NCBI GenBank assembly: GCA_965228165.1
Contig: CBDDHB010000003.1
Span: forward strand, 1,889,024-1,953,023
Source of the DNA: Oleispirillum sp965228165
Lineage (GTDB): Bacteria; Pseudomonadota; Alphaproteobacteria; Rhodospirillales; Rhodospirillaceae
Reading direction: 5' to 3'
DNA: 64,000 nt
A model generated the notes under the pieces. That model worked only from the letters and a program-made list of their open reading frames with translations. It was not told the origin of the DNA and ran no database searches. Positions 19,037 to 28,383 of this stretch are shown piece by piece. Positions within the stretch are counted from its first letter, which is position 1; every line of letters starts with the position of its first letter. The position numbers and the translations under genes were made by a program.

Positions 19037-19060
19037 AAGCCCCGCTCCGGCGGGGCTTTT
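19037..19060 (+). terminator. Rho-independent terminator after the DUF2336 gene
   Basis: AAGCCCCGC and GCGGGGCTTTT form a compact hairpin with a short loop 20 bases after the stop codon, followed by T residues. Confidence 0.9.
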
Positions 19061-19398
19061 GTTTTGGATCACGTGGCGCGCGGGCGAACGTCGCGTTCGA
19101 TCTCCACGCGGATATCCCGACATCGTTGGCGTTGCCGTTTTTTCAAACGAAGCGGACGCTGTGTGTCCCCTCCCGGTCGCCCCCAGGGCCCCGAGGCGGT
19201 TCCCCCGGCGGCAAGCGCGGATTTTGGATATCCATAGGCGACTGCTTTCCCCCGGAATGTCCGGATATCGATGACGATTGGCGGGAACGCGAGATACGCC
19301 CCCAAAAAGCAACATTATAACGTATTTTGTCCATGGGCTGGCCGGGGGGGGCAACCCATTGGAATTTCTGAATTCCATTTCATCGCATGGGGAAAAAG
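19061..19398. other. Intergenic region before the TonB-dependent receptor
   Basis: This 338-base stretch has no reading frame I can support. Its last 100 bases are AT-richer than the surroundings and include ACATTATAACG (a possible -10), an eight-G run, and the palindrome listed separately. It is the likely control region of the receptor gene. No clear Fur box was recognised. Confidence 0.6.
19361..19376. promoter_or_regulatory. Palindrome GGAATT-TCTG-AATTCC upstream of the receptor
   Basis: A perfect 6-4-6 inverted repeat lies 23 bases before the chosen receptor start, within the expected 5' leader. It could be an operator. No direct evidence names the regulator; the neighbouring AraC-type gene is one candidate. 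Confidence 0.4.
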
Positions 19399-21681
19399 AT
19401 GATGGGTTATACAAGTTGGCGCGCCGCGTTACGTGCGGGGGTATGCGCTTTGCCTTTGATTCTTGCGGCCAGAATCGCCCTGGCGGACGAGGTTGAGGCT
19501 CAGGCTCAGGCTCAGGCTCAGGACGAGGTCGTGCCGGAGGTGACGGTCATCGGTGAGCGGGACAAAGGAAAGTCCGTTCCCGACAACCTTCCCGCCGTGG
19601 TCGAGAGCCTGACCGCCGAGGAAATCCGCGAAAGCATCAACGTCGTGAATACCTTCGACGTGATCAAGAACATCCCCAGCTATTCGATCAACGAAGGCGG
19701 TTACGAGGTGGGGGCGATCGCGACGCGCACCAGTTCGGAATGGATTCGCAACGTCGTTTATGCCGACGATCTGCTTCTTTCCAATTATCTCCATCCGAAG
19801 TACCGGACCAACCTGCGCATGGTTTCGCCGGAAGAAATCAGGCGGATCGATGTGATCTACGGTCCTTTTTCCGCCCTTTATCCCGGCAATTCCATGGGCG
19901 GCGTGATGGTTCTGGAAACCAAGATGCCGGATAAGCTGGAAGCGCATGGCAAGATCCAGTTCGCCAACGAGTCGTTCGACCTTTACGGCACGCATGACGA
20001 TTATCAGACCTATCAGGGCAACATGATGATCGGCAATCGCGACGGAAAGCTCTCCTACGTGATCAGCGCCGACCATACCGACATGGAAACCCATCCCCGT
20101 TGGTTCGGCGCGATGACGCCGACCGCCGGCGGCGGCGGAACCGCGGCTTCGGGCGTGCACGTGGATCAGGACAAGACCGGTGCGAACCGCTATGTCGGCA
20201 GCGGTTACGGACAGTTCCATTATGTGGAGGACACGGCGAAGGTGAAGGTCGCCTACGATGTCGCTCCGGCGGCGCAATTGGCCTATACCTTGGGTTTCTG
20301 GAGCCAGAAAAGCTCGTCGGATGCCGAATCCTACCTGACCGACGCGGCGGGGAATCCGATCTATTCCGGTAAGGTCACCTATAACGGTCAGACCTATAAC
20401 GTGGCGACCACGTCGAAATCCCGTGGCGATACCCTTCAGGTGCTCAACGGCCTGTCGTTCAAGACCGACACCGGGGGGTATTGGGACTGGGACGCGGTGG
20501 TCAGCCTGTACACCAACCTGGAAAACACCTCGCGAACCGGAAGCAACTGGGCGACCACCGGCGCCGGGACGGTGCAATACCAGGACGGCACCGGCTGGGT
20601 GACGGGCGATTTGCGGGGGGTGTGGCGATCCGAGGGGCGGCGCGGCAGCCCGCACGAGATTTCCTTCGGGTATCACGCGGACCAGTACAACCTCAACCAG
20701 ACCACCTATACCGTGTCGGACTGGCTGCATGGTTCCGGCAACAGCGTCAGCGCGGGTTCCGAGGGCAAGACCCGCACCCAGGCGCTTTATCTTCAGGAGG
20801 CATGGCGATTCTTCCCCGATTGGACCCTGACGCTCGGCGGTCGCGGCGAAAGGTGGGAAGCCTTCGACGGCTTAAGCGTGAAGTCGGCGAAGACGGCGCA
20901 CTATGAGGACGTAACGGCCACGCGGTTCTCGCCGAAGGCCGCGCTGAGTTGGCAGGCCACCCCGGAGTTGGAGGAACGGATCTCGGTCGGTAAGGCGTAT
21001 CGTTTCCCCTCGGTCGGCGAGCTTTATCAGGCGATTACCTCGGGCGGCGCCCTCGTCATCAACAATCCCGATCTCAAGCCCGAGAACGTGTTGGCCATCG
21101 ACTGGTCGTCCGAATACACGGTGGGCAAGGACAGCATCCGCGTCTCGCTGTTCCATCAGACCATCCGGGACGCGCTGCTGTCGCAGACCAGCGATTTGAA
21201 CGGCGTGTCCACTTCTTGGTACCAGAACATCGACGAGGCGGTGGTGAACGGATTCGAGGTTGCCGGGCGCACGCGCGACGTCTTCACCCCCGGCCTGGAT
21301 CTGAGTGCCAGTCTGACGTATTCGGGGTCCGAGATTACGAAGAATCCAGCCGCGCCCCTGACCGAAGGGCATCACCTGACCAGCATTCCGACCTGGCGGG
21401 CGAACGCGACGCTCACCTATCACCAGAACGAAGCCCTGTCCTATTCCGGTACGGTGCATTATGCCCGGGATAACGCCATCGTCGCCGATGGCACCGACAC
21501 CAACCGGCAGACCCATGGGGCTCTCAGCGACTATTTCCTCGTGGACGGTCGCCTGAACTATAAGCTGTCGGATAACTACGGATTGGCGGTCGGCGTGAAC
21601 AATCTGTTCAACGAGAAGTATTACAACATGAGCGCCATGCCGCAGCGGACCCTGTTCGCCGAGATGCGGTTCGATTACTGA
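19399..21681 (+). CDS. TonB-dependent outer membrane receptor
   Basis: This protein of about 760 residues imports an iron-chelate or other scarce nutrient through the outer membrane with TonB energy. A signal peptide (hydrophobic LRAGVCALPLILAARIALA) is followed by a short AQ repeat, a probable TonB box near VPEVTVIGER, the plug domain (PDNLPAVVESLTAEEI to GPFSALYPGNSMGGVMVLET) and a 22-strand-type barrel. It ends with NNLFNEKYYN and a terminal aromatic residue (MRFDY). The start at 19399 was chosen because GGGGA sits at proper spacing; an ATG at 19387 lacks one. The gene looks less GC-rich than its neighbours, suggesting acquisition. The substrate cannot be told. Confidence 0.93.
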   Translation: MMGYTSWRAALRAGVCALPLILAARIALADEVEAQAQAQAQDEVVPEVTVIGERDKGKSVPDNLPAVVESLTAEEIRESINVVNTFDVIKNIPSYSINEGGYEVGAIATRTSSEWIRNVVYADDLLLSNYLHPKYRTNLRMVSPEEIRRIDVIYGPFSALYPGNSMGGVMVLETKMPDKLEAHGKIQFANESFDLYGTHDDYQTYQGNMMIGNRDGKLSYVISADHTDMETHPRWFGAMTPTAGGGGTAASGVHVDQDKTGANRYVGSGYGQFHYVEDTAKVKVAYDVAPAAQLAYTLGFWSQKSSSDAESYLTDAAGNPIYSGKVTYNGQTYNVATTSKSRGDTLQVLNGLSFKTDTGGYWDWDAVVSLYTNLENTSRTGSNWATTGAGTVQYQDGTGWVTGDLRGVWRSEGRRGSPHEISFGYHADQYNLNQTTYTVSDWLHGSGNSVSAGSEGKTRTQALYLQEAWRFFPDWTLTLGGRGERWEAFDGLSVKSAKTAHYEDVTATRFSPKAALSWQATPELEERISVGKAYRFPSVGELYQAITSGGALVINNPDLKPENVLAIDWSSEYTVGKDSIRVSLFHQTIRDALLSQTSDLNGVSTSWYQNIDEAVVNGFEVAGRTRDVFTPGLDLSASLTYSGSEITKNPAAPLTEGHHLTSIPTWRANATLTYHQNEALSYSGTVHYARDNAIVADGTDTNRQTHGALSDYFLVDGRLNYKLSDNYGLAVGVNNLFNEKYYNMSAMPQRTLFAEMRFDY
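19498..19521 (+). repeat. Hexanucleotide tandem repeat in the receptor N-terminus
   Basis: GCTCAG is repeated four times in a row, encoding an Ala-Gln run just after the signal peptide cleavage region and before the TonB box. Because the unit is six bases, copy-number changes would lengthen or shorten the linker without breaking the frame. Confidence 0.85.
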
Positions 21682-21780
21682 ACGCATATTCGCTTATTGC
21701 CAAGGATGGCCGACATCGTCGTCCGGTTCTGGAGCGTAAAAAGCCCAGGCCCGGACGACGGGCGGCTTCCTTGGTCTGGA

Positions 21781-22670
21781 TCAATCCGAAGGCCGGACGT
21801 CTTCTTCGGCGGCGGCGCGGAGGACGTCGCCGGGGCCGCCCGTGGCATGGCGGACGAATTCGGAAGGCAATCGTCCCGCGATCCGGCGGAACATCGTCGT
21901 GAACGCGCTCTGGCTGGAGTACCCCATGTCGAGGGCGACGCCGAGAACGCTCTCCCCCGTGCTCAAGCGCGCCATCGCCTCGATCACCCGGAGACATTGC
22001 CTCCAACGGCTGAAGCTCATGCCGGTTTCCGTCGCGAACAGACGGGTAAGGGTCCGGGTGCTCATGTGGTTTTCGACGGCCCACTCGGCGAGGGATCTCG
22101 GATCCCCCGGCTGAGAGATCAGAGCATTGATCACCGTGCGGATGCGGGGATGGTCTGACAGCGGCAAAAAGACGATGTCGTCCTTCGTCGCGGCGGCGCA
22201 GATTTGGTCGGCCAGAACGATCATGGCCCGGTGGTCGCTGCTTCGCAGGGGGGGGTGGATCCCTCGGCGAGGTCCTTGCCGAAGGACATGAGTTCGCGCA
22301 GCAACGGCGTGGCATTCACGGCGTGGCAGGTGGCGGGCGTGCCTTCCACGGCCTGGGTGTCGATGTAGGCGCTGTGAACCACCATGTCGGTGACGGCGAA
22401 GACCTGATGCTTGACGTGCGGTGGAACCCATATTCCTTGCCGCGGCGTTCCGGACCAGATGCGACCTCCGGCAAGGACCCGAAGCCGACCGCAGTGGGGA
22501 TAGATGAATTGCCCGCGCTGGTGCATATGGGGATGCGCCTGAAATCCCCTTTTCAAGAGAGACGGCAGAACGAAGACCGGAGACGGATGGGATTCAATAC
22601 GGCGGAGACGTTCTGGAGACGGGCCATCCCCGGTTTCTGGCTGAAACGCGATGGATTGTGGCGTAAACAC
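21781..22670 (-). pseudogene. AraC-family regulator with cupin sensor, frameshifted
   Basis: The first frame starts at GTG 22670 with a GAGGATT ribosome-binding site. It encodes a cupin-type sensor (HPHMHQRGQFIYPHCG, IWVPPHVKHQVF) up to FGKDLAEGSTPP. The second frame carries the rest, including the AraC helix-turn-helix (LAEWAVENHMSTRTLTRLF and LGVALDMGYSSQSAFTTMF), ending at 21781. They meet at a run of eight C residues (near 22250 on the minus strand). Adding one C gives exactly 297 codons. The layout resembles NimR/YeaM-like regulators. It converges on the TonB receptor and may regulate it, if functional. Confidence 0.8.
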
Positions 22671-22835
22671 AAGAATCCTCGTCGAGTCGTCGAATATCTG
22701 TGGCAGTCATTATTTTGCATATAGCGGAAATAAATTCGAGACGCGACTTGAATTTGGCGATGATTCTCGCCTTCTGGCATCGGCATTGCGAAACGGGTGG
22801 GGTTTTCTTTCGGTCGATAGCGGGGGCGAGAAAAC

Positions 22836-22874
22836 GAAAACGGCTTTCGGTGGATCATACCGAAAGCCGTTTTT
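22836..22874. terminator. Terminator downstream of tRNA-Pro
   Basis: A 14-base arm AAAACGGCTTTCGG pairs perfectly with CCGAAAGCCGTTTT around a nine-base loop. Read on the minus strand it follows the tRNA gene and ends in T residues. The A/T-rich arms would let it act in both directions. Confidence 0.85.
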
Positions 22875-22902
22875 CATCGATCGTCTCGACCGAAAGAAAC
22901 CA

Positions 22903-22979
22903 TGGTCGGAGTGAGTGGATTCGAACCACCGGCCCCTGCCTCCCGAAGACAGTGCTCTACCAGGCTGAGCTACACTCCG
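22903..22979 (-). tRNA. tRNA-Pro(CGG)
   Basis: Read on the minus strand, CGGAGTG pairs with CACTCCG as the acceptor stem, the D-arm is GCTC/GAGC, and the T-loop is TTCGAAT. The 77-base gene includes an encoded CCA end. The anticodon loop TTCGGGA gives anticodon CGG, reading the proline codon CCG. A terminator hairpin follows. Confidence 0.95.
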
Positions 22980-23043
22980 TCCCTTGGCCGAGGCCGGGTT
23001 TATACGATGCCGTCCGGACCCTTGTCCAGCGCTTTTTTGGGTT

Positions 23044-24069
23044 TCAGAAAGCCCGTTCGATGCAGAACTCGACGATCTCCAACATCGCGGATTTCATCGG
23101 ACTTTCCGGGAAGATGGCAAGCGCGTCGCGGGCCCGGTCGCCGTAGTGGCGGGCGCGTTTGACGGTGTCGTCCAGGGCCGCGTGGCGGGCCATCAGGCCT
23201 TGCGCGCGGGCGAGGTCGGCGCCGGCCTCGTCCTGCTCCAGGTCTTCCAGGGTGCGCCGCCAGAAGGCGCGTTCCTCGTCGTCGCCGCGTCGGAAGGCGA
23301 GGATCACCGGCAGGGTGATCTTGCCCTCGCGGAAGTCGTCGCCCACCGTCTTGCCGAGTTTCTCCTGCACCGCCGAATAGTCGAGAACGTCGTCAATCAG
23401 CTGGAAGGCGATGCCCAGGTTCTGGCCGTACTGCTCCAGCGCCTTTTCCTCGGGGGCGGGGCGTTCGGCAATCACCGCGCCGATCTGGCAGGCGGCGGCG
23501 AACAGGCGGGCGGTTTTGGATTCGATCACCTCCAGGTACGCCGCCTCGTCGGTTTCGGTGTCGTTGGCGGTGGTCAGTTGCAGCACCTCGCCCTCGGCGA
23601 TCACCGAGGAGGCGCGGGAGAGAATCTCCATCACCCGGAGCGATCCGTCCTCGACCATCAGTTCAAAGGCGCGGCTGAACAGAAAGTCGCCGACCAGCAC
23701 GCTCGCCTGGTTGCCCCATACCGCGTTGGCCGAGGCCTGGCCGCGCCGCAAGTCGCTTTCGTCGACCACGTCGTCGTGCAGCAGAGTGGCGGTGTGGATG
23801 AACTCGACGCAGGCGGCGAGCAGAACCTGACGATTGCCGGACGCGGCGCACAGCCTGGCCGAGGCCAGGGTGAGTATCGGGCGCAGCCGCTTGCCGCCGG
23901 AGGCGACCAGATGCCCGGCGAGTTGCGGAATCAGCGCCACCGGGCTTTCCATGCGCGCGACGATGGCGCGGTTGACCGCTTCCAGGTCGTCCTCGACCAG
24001 ACGGCGCAAGTCCTCGAAGGCGGAGGACGAACGGCTGCGACCCGAGGACAGATTGACGACGTTGGACAC
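23044..24069 (-). CDS. ispB: Polyprenyl diphosphate synthase (octaprenyl/decaprenyl type)
   Basis: This trans-prenyltransferase makes the long isoprenoid side chain of ubiquinone. The 341-residue protein carries the first aspartate-rich motif LLHDDVVDESDLRRG and the second QLIDDVLDYSA, plus GGKRLRP near residue 60 for IPP binding. Length and motifs fit the IspB family; the exact chain length (C40 or C50) cannot be read from sequence by eye. It uses IPP/DMAPP supplied by IspH. It diverges from the trmN6-like gene. Confidence 0.92.
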   Translation of the reverse strand: MSNVVNLSSGRSRSSSAFEDLRRLVEDDLEAVNRAIVARMESPVALIPQLAGHLVASGGKRLRPILTLASARLCAASGNRQVLLAACVEFIHTATLLHDDVVDESDLRRGQASANAVWGNQASVLVGDFLFSRAFELMVEDGSLRVMEILSRASSVIAEGEVLQLTTANDTETDEAAYLEVIESKTARLFAAACQIGAVIAERPAPEEKALEQYGQNLGIAFQLIDDVLDYSAVQEKLGKTVGDDFREGKITLPVILAFRRGDDEERAFWRRTLEDLEQDEAGADLARAQGLMARHAALDDTVKRARHYGDRARDALAIFPESPMKSAMLEIVEFCIERAF

Positions 24070-24185
24070 CGCATCACCCGCGCTGGCAAGGGGTTACTCT
24101 AGACGTAACGCAGAATACGGGCCGCTCTTCCTTTGGGTCAAGCGCGGGGTTCGCGGCGGCGGACGGGCGCGGTATGATCGCCGCC

Positions 24186-24947
24186 ATGGATCAGGCCACG
24201 ATCAGCGAAGATGGGCTCCTCGACGGGCGGGTGCGGCTGTTGCAACCGGCGGCGGGATATCGCGCCGCGGTGGACCCGGTGCTGCTGGCGGCGGCGGTGC
24301 GCGCGGTCGCGGGCGGCCGGGCGCTCGACCTGGGGTGCGGCACCGGCGCGGCGGCCCTGTGCCTGGCGGCGCGGCGGCCCGACCTCGCGGTGTTCGGGGT
24401 GGAGCTTCAGCCGGAATATGCCGATCTGGCGCGGCGCTCGGCGGGGTTGTCCGGCCTTGCCGGGCGGGTCACGGTGGCCGAGGGCGATCTGCGGGAATTG
24501 GCCGCGCTGCCGGGGGATTGGCGGGGCTTCGACGCGGCGCTGGCCAACCCGCCCTATTTCACCGGCGGCAACCGCTCCCCCGACGCCGGGCGCGCCGTCG
24601 CCCACCATCGGGACGACGTCGCCCTGGCCGACTGGATCGACGCCGCGCGGCGCTGCCTGCGACCGGGCGGGGAGTTCGCGCTGATCTACCCGGCGGAGCG
24701 CCTGGGCGAGGTTCTGGCCGGATTCTCCGCCGGGTTCGGCGCGGTCGAGGCGATTCCCCTGTGGCCGAAGCCGGGCCGCCCGGCGAAGCGGGTGCTGGTG
24801 CGGGCGATCAAGGGGCGCAAGACGCCGCTGCGCTTGCGTCCCGGCGTGGTCCTGCACGCCGCCGACGGCGCCTATACCGCTGCGGCGCTGCGGCTGCTGC
24901 GCGACGCGGCGGCCCTGGATGAAGCGATGGAGGATGCGGCATGCTGA
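24186..24947 (+). CDS. tRNA1(Val) A37 N6-methyltransferase-like protein
   Basis: This is a 253-residue SAM-dependent methyltransferase of the TrmN6/YfiC group. Motif I is LDLGCGTGAAALCLA and the N6-adenine motif is ANPPYF. The N-terminal EDGLLDGRVRLLQP signature is typical. An alternative ATG at 24174 would add four residues; neither start has a strong ribosome-binding site. The substrate assignment (A37 of tRNA-Val) is by family. It overlaps the next small gene by seven bases. Confidence 0.85.
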   Translation: MDQATISEDGLLDGRVRLLQPAAGYRAAVDPVLLAAAVRAVAGGRALDLGCGTGAAALCLAARRPDLAVFGVELQPEYADLARRSAGLSGLAGRVTVAEGDLRELAALPGDWRGFDAALANPPYFTGGNRSPDAGRAVAHHRDDVALADWIDAARRCLRPGGEFALIYPAERLGEVLAGFSAGFGAVEAIPLWPKPGRPAKRVLVRAIKGRKTPLRLRPGVVLHAADGAYTAAALRLLRDAAALDEAMEDAAC

Positions 24948-25171
24948 GTTTCGGCAAGATTCTGGTTCTGGGGGCGCTGGTCTGCGCCGTCCTTGTCGCC
25001 TTCCGGCGTTTCGGCGGCGGGCGGGGCGGAGCGGCGGGCGGGGCGTCCCCCACTCCGCCCGCGCCCGCGCCGCAAACCCTGGAACGTTGCCCGGATTGCG
25101 GCGTGTATTACCTCAGCGGCGCGGCGGAGCCGTGCGCTCGCGCCGAATGTCCGCGCCGCCGCGAGTCATGA
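24941..25171 (+). CDS. Small membrane-anchored zinc-ribbon protein
   Basis: The 76-residue protein has one N-terminal hydrophobic segment (about residues 6-21), a flexible Gly/Pro/Ala linker and a C-terminal CPDCGVYYLSG followed by PCARAECP. That makes four cysteines in two pairs, suitable for one zinc ion. It resembles PP0621-type short membrane proteins with a single zinc ribbon, whose function is unknown. The start overlaps the methyltransferase stop, indicating co-translation. Confidence 0.8.
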   Translation: MLSFGKILVLGALVCAVLVAFRRFGGGRGGAAGGASPTPPAPAPQTLERCPDCGVYYLSGAAEPCARAECPRRRES

Positions 25172-25265
25172 AAATGACGCAAAGCGGCGTCGCCCCACCC
25201 GCTCGGTCTTGACCGTCCGGGGCTGCCCCGTTAGGTTTCCAGCACGTTTTCTTTCCTGATTTTCG

Positions 25266-26195
25266 ATGGGCACCGTGAACGCACACACCGCTTCGGCCGC
25301 CGCGCGGCGCGCGCCGTCCTTCCAGGATTTGATCCTGACCCTGCACCGCTTCTGGGCGGACCGGGGCTGCCTGATCCTTCAGCCCTATGACATGGAGGTC
25401 GGGGCGGGCACCTTCCATCCCGCCACCACCCTGCGCGCCCTGGGCCCGGAGCCGTGGCGGGCGGCCTATGTGCAGCCCTCGCGCCGTCCCACCGACGGTC
25501 GCTATGGCGAGAATCCCAACCGCTTGCAGCACTATTACCAGTATCAGGTGCTGATGAAGCCCTCGCCCGACGCGGTGCAGGAACTTTATCTCGACAGCCT
25601 GCGGGCTCTCGGCATCGATCCCGACGAACACGACATCCGCTTCGTCGAGGACGACTGGGAATCGCCGACCCTGGGGGCCTGGGGGTTGGGGTGGGAAGTC
25701 TGGTGCGACGGCATGGAAGTCACCCAGTTCACCTATTTCCAGCAGGTCGGCGGCTTCGAATGCAATCCGGTGCCGGTGGAGCTGACCTATGGCCTGGAAC
25801 GCCTGGCGATGTACGTGCAGGGGGTGGAGAACGTCTACGACCTGGATTTCAACGGTCGTGGGGTTTCCTATGGAGAGGTGTTCCACACCGCCGAGGTCGA
25901 ATACTCCCGCCACAACTTCGAACTCGCCAACACCGAGATGCTGCTCGCCCACTTCCGCGACGCGGAAAAGGAATGCGCCGACCTGATCGCGGGCGGCGTC
26001 GCCTTGCCCGCCTATGACTACTGCCTGAAGGCGTCGCATCTGTTCAACCTGTTGGACGCGCGCGGCGTGATCAGCGTGACCGAGCGCGCCTCGTACATCG
26101 GGCGCGTCCGCGCCCTGGCGAAGGCCTGCTGCGAGGCGTTCCTGCGCACCCGCGGCCATTTGCCGCCTTTGACCGCAGGGGAGGTCGGCCGATGA
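25266..26195 (+). CDS. glyQ: Glycine-tRNA ligase alpha subunit
   Basis: This is the catalytic alpha subunit of the heterotetrameric bacterial GlyRS. The 309-residue protein has the class II core: CLILQPYDMEVGAGTFHPAT near the N-terminus (motif 1 region), PSRRPTDGRYGENPNRLQHY, and TYGLERLAMY near residue 180 (motif 3). It overlaps glyS by four bases (ATGA), ensuring balanced subunits. Confidence 0.97.
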   Translation: MGTVNAHTASAAARRAPSFQDLILTLHRFWADRGCLILQPYDMEVGAGTFHPATTLRALGPEPWRAAYVQPSRRPTDGRYGENPNRLQHYYQYQVLMKPSPDAVQELYLDSLRALGIDPDEHDIRFVEDDWESPTLGAWGLGWEVWCDGMEVTQFTYFQQVGGFECNPVPVELTYGLERLAMYVQGVENVYDLDFNGRGVSYGEVFHTAEVEYSRHNFELANTEMLLAHFRDAEKECADLIAGGVALPAYDYCLKASHLFNLLDARGVISVTERASYIGRVRALAKACCEAFLRTRGHLPPLTAGEVGR

Positions 26196-28270
26196 CCGGT
26201 CAATTGTTGCTTGAACTCCTCTCCGAGGAAATCCCCGCCCGCATGCAGGCGCGCGCCGCCGAGGATCTGTGCCGCCTGGTCGGCGAGGCCCTGGCCGCGC
26301 AGGGATTGGTTCCCGCCGCCGCCAAGGCCTTCGCCACGCCGCGCCGGTTGTGTCTGGTGCTCGATGGCCTGCCGCTCGCCCAGCCCGACGTCTCCGAGGA
26401 ACGGCGCGGCCCGAAGGTCGGCGCTCCGGCGCAGGCGCTGGACGGGTTCCTGAAGGCCAACGGCGTGACCCTGGCCGACCTTGCCGAGCGCGACACCCCG
26501 AAGGGCCGCTTCTATTTCCTCGACGTCGCGAAGAAGGGCCGCGCCACCGCCCTGGTTCTGGCCGAGCTTCTGCCCGAGGTTCTGGCGCGCTTTCCCTGGC
26601 CGAAGTCGATGCGCTGGGGCGACCGTCCGGAGCGTTGGGTGCGCCCGCTGGAAAGCATCCTCTGCCTGTTCGCGGGCGCGGTGGTGCGGTTCGCTTTCGC
26701 CGGGCGCGAGTCGGGCGACGCCAGCAAGGGGCATCGCTTCCTCGCCCCCGCCGTCTTCACGGTGGCGGACTTCGCCGACTACGCGGATAAGCTGAAGGCG
26801 GCGAAGGTGATCCTCGATCCCGCCGAACGCCGTGCCCTGATCGCCGACCAGGCGGATCGCCTGGCCGCCGCGAAGGGGCTGTCGGTGTTGGCCGATCCCG
26901 GCCTGCTGGCCGAGGTGGCGGGGCTGGTGGAATGGCCGCTGGTGCTGATGGGCGGCATCGACGACGCCTTCATGAGCGTGCCGCGCGAGGTTCTGTCCAC
27001 CTCGATGCGCTCCCATCAGAAGTATTTCTCCCTGGTCGATGCCAAGGGCGATCTCACGCCGCAGTTCCTGGTGGTCTCCAACATGCAGCCCGCCGACGGC
27101 GGGGCGCGTGTCGTCGCCGGTAACGAACGGGTGTTGCGGGCGCGTCTGTCCGATGCGCGCTTCTTCTGGGATACCGATCGCGAGCATCGCTTGGACTCCC
27201 GCGTCGCCGCGTTGAAGGACCGCATCTTCCACGCCGCCCTGGGGTCGGTCCTGGATAAGGCGGGACGGATCGAGGCGTTGTCGCGCCGCATCGCCGCCGC
27301 CCTGGGCGCGGACGAGGCAAAGGCGGCGCGCGCCGCGCGCCTCGCCAAGGCCGACCTGTCCACCGCGATGGTCGGCGAATTTCCCGAATTGCAGGGGGTG
27401 ATGGGCCGCTACTATGCGCTTCACGACGGCGAGGACGCCGCCGTCGCCCAGGCGGTGGCCGAGCATTACGCGCCGCAGGGGCCGAACGACGCCTGTCCGA
27501 CCGCGCCGCTGTCGGTGGCGGTCGCGCTCGCCGACAAGATCGACGGTCTGGTCGGCTTCTTCGCCATCGACGAAAAGCCCACCGGCTCGCGCGATCCCTA
27601 TGCCTTGCGCCGTGCCGCCCTGGGGGTCATCCGTCTGGTTCTGGACAACCGCCTGCGCCTCGCCCTGCGTCCGCTGTTCGCCGCCGCCCACTACCTGTAC
27701 GCGGTGGCGGGGCTTCCCGACTTGCGTCCGCGCGACGCGGTGGTCGAGGAGTTGATCGACTTCCTCGCCGACCGGCTGAAAGTGCACTTGCGCGAGGAAG
27801 GGGTCGGCCACGACCTGATCTCGGCGGTGTTCGCGCGGGACAAGGATGATGACATCGTGCGCTTCCGCGCCCGGGTCGCCGCGCTGCAAGCTTTCCTTGG
27901 CGCCGAGGATGGGCGTAATCTGGTGGTCGCCTATCGCCGCGCCGCCAACATCGTGCGCATCGAGGAAAAGAAGGACGGAACCTCGTTCTCGGGCGATCCG
28001 GCTGCGGTCGATCTGGTCAGCCCGGAGGAAACCGCGCTGCACGCGGCGCTGGAACGGGCGATTCCGGACAGCCGCGCCGCCCTGGCGGCGGAGGACTTCG
28101 CCGCCGCGATGGCGGCTCTGGCCGCCCTGCGCGGTCCGGTGGACGCGTTCTTCGAAAAGGTCACGGTCAACGCCGACGATCCGAAGCTGCGCGTCAACCG
28201 CCTGCGGTTGCTGTCGCGCATCGGCGCGGCGATGGAATGCGTGGCGGATTTCTCGCGTCTGGAAGGGTAG
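26192..28270 (+). CDS. glyS: Glycine-tRNA ligase beta subunit
   Basis: The beta subunit (692 residues) recognises the tRNA and supports the alpha subunit. Family features are the LLELLSEEIPARMQ N-terminus, the B3/4-like middle region with MRSHQKYF, the HD-like segment and the C-terminal anticodon-binding part with RVNRLRLLSRIG. Length is typical for the family. It is translationally coupled to glyQ and followed 113 bases later by ppdK. Confidence 0.96.
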   Translation: MTGQLLLELLSEEIPARMQARAAEDLCRLVGEALAAQGLVPAAAKAFATPRRLCLVLDGLPLAQPDVSEERRGPKVGAPAQALDGFLKANGVTLADLAERDTPKGRFYFLDVAKKGRATALVLAELLPEVLARFPWPKSMRWGDRPERWVRPLESILCLFAGAVVRFAFAGRESGDASKGHRFLAPAVFTVADFADYADKLKAAKVILDPAERRALIADQADRLAAAKGLSVLADPGLLAEVAGLVEWPLVLMGGIDDAFMSVPREVLSTSMRSHQKYFSLVDAKGDLTPQFLVVSNMQPADGGARVVAGNERVLRARLSDARFFWDTDREHRLDSRVAALKDRIFHAALGSVLDKAGRIEALSRRIAAALGADEAKAARAARLAKADLSTAMVGEFPELQGVMGRYYALHDGEDAAVAQAVAEHYAPQGPNDACPTAPLSVAVALADKIDGLVGFFAIDEKPTGSRDPYALRRAALGVIRLVLDNRLRLALRPLFAAAHYLYAVAGLPDLRPRDAVVEELIDFLADRLKVHLREEGVGHDLISAVFARDKDDDIVRFRARVAALQAFLGAEDGRNLVVAYRRAANIVRIEEKKDGTSFSGDPAAVDLVSPEETALHAALERAIPDSRAALAAEDFAAAMAALAALRGPVDAFFEKVTVNADDPKLRVNRLRLLSRIGAAMECVADFSRLEG

Positions 28271-28383
28271 GGCGGGGAAACGCCATTCGGGAGGAGCGGC
28301 CGCCCCCGTCTGTTTCGGGGAGCGGGCCGCGGCACAACGCCGCCGCCGGGACCAACCGGGACGGATACGAAGAGGAACGGACC

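Noticed and set aside
24093..24109. GTTAC-TCTAGAC-GTAAC inverted repeat between ispB and the methyltransferase gene
   Set aside because: Five-base arms are too short to distinguish from chance, and no regulator or motif supports it.
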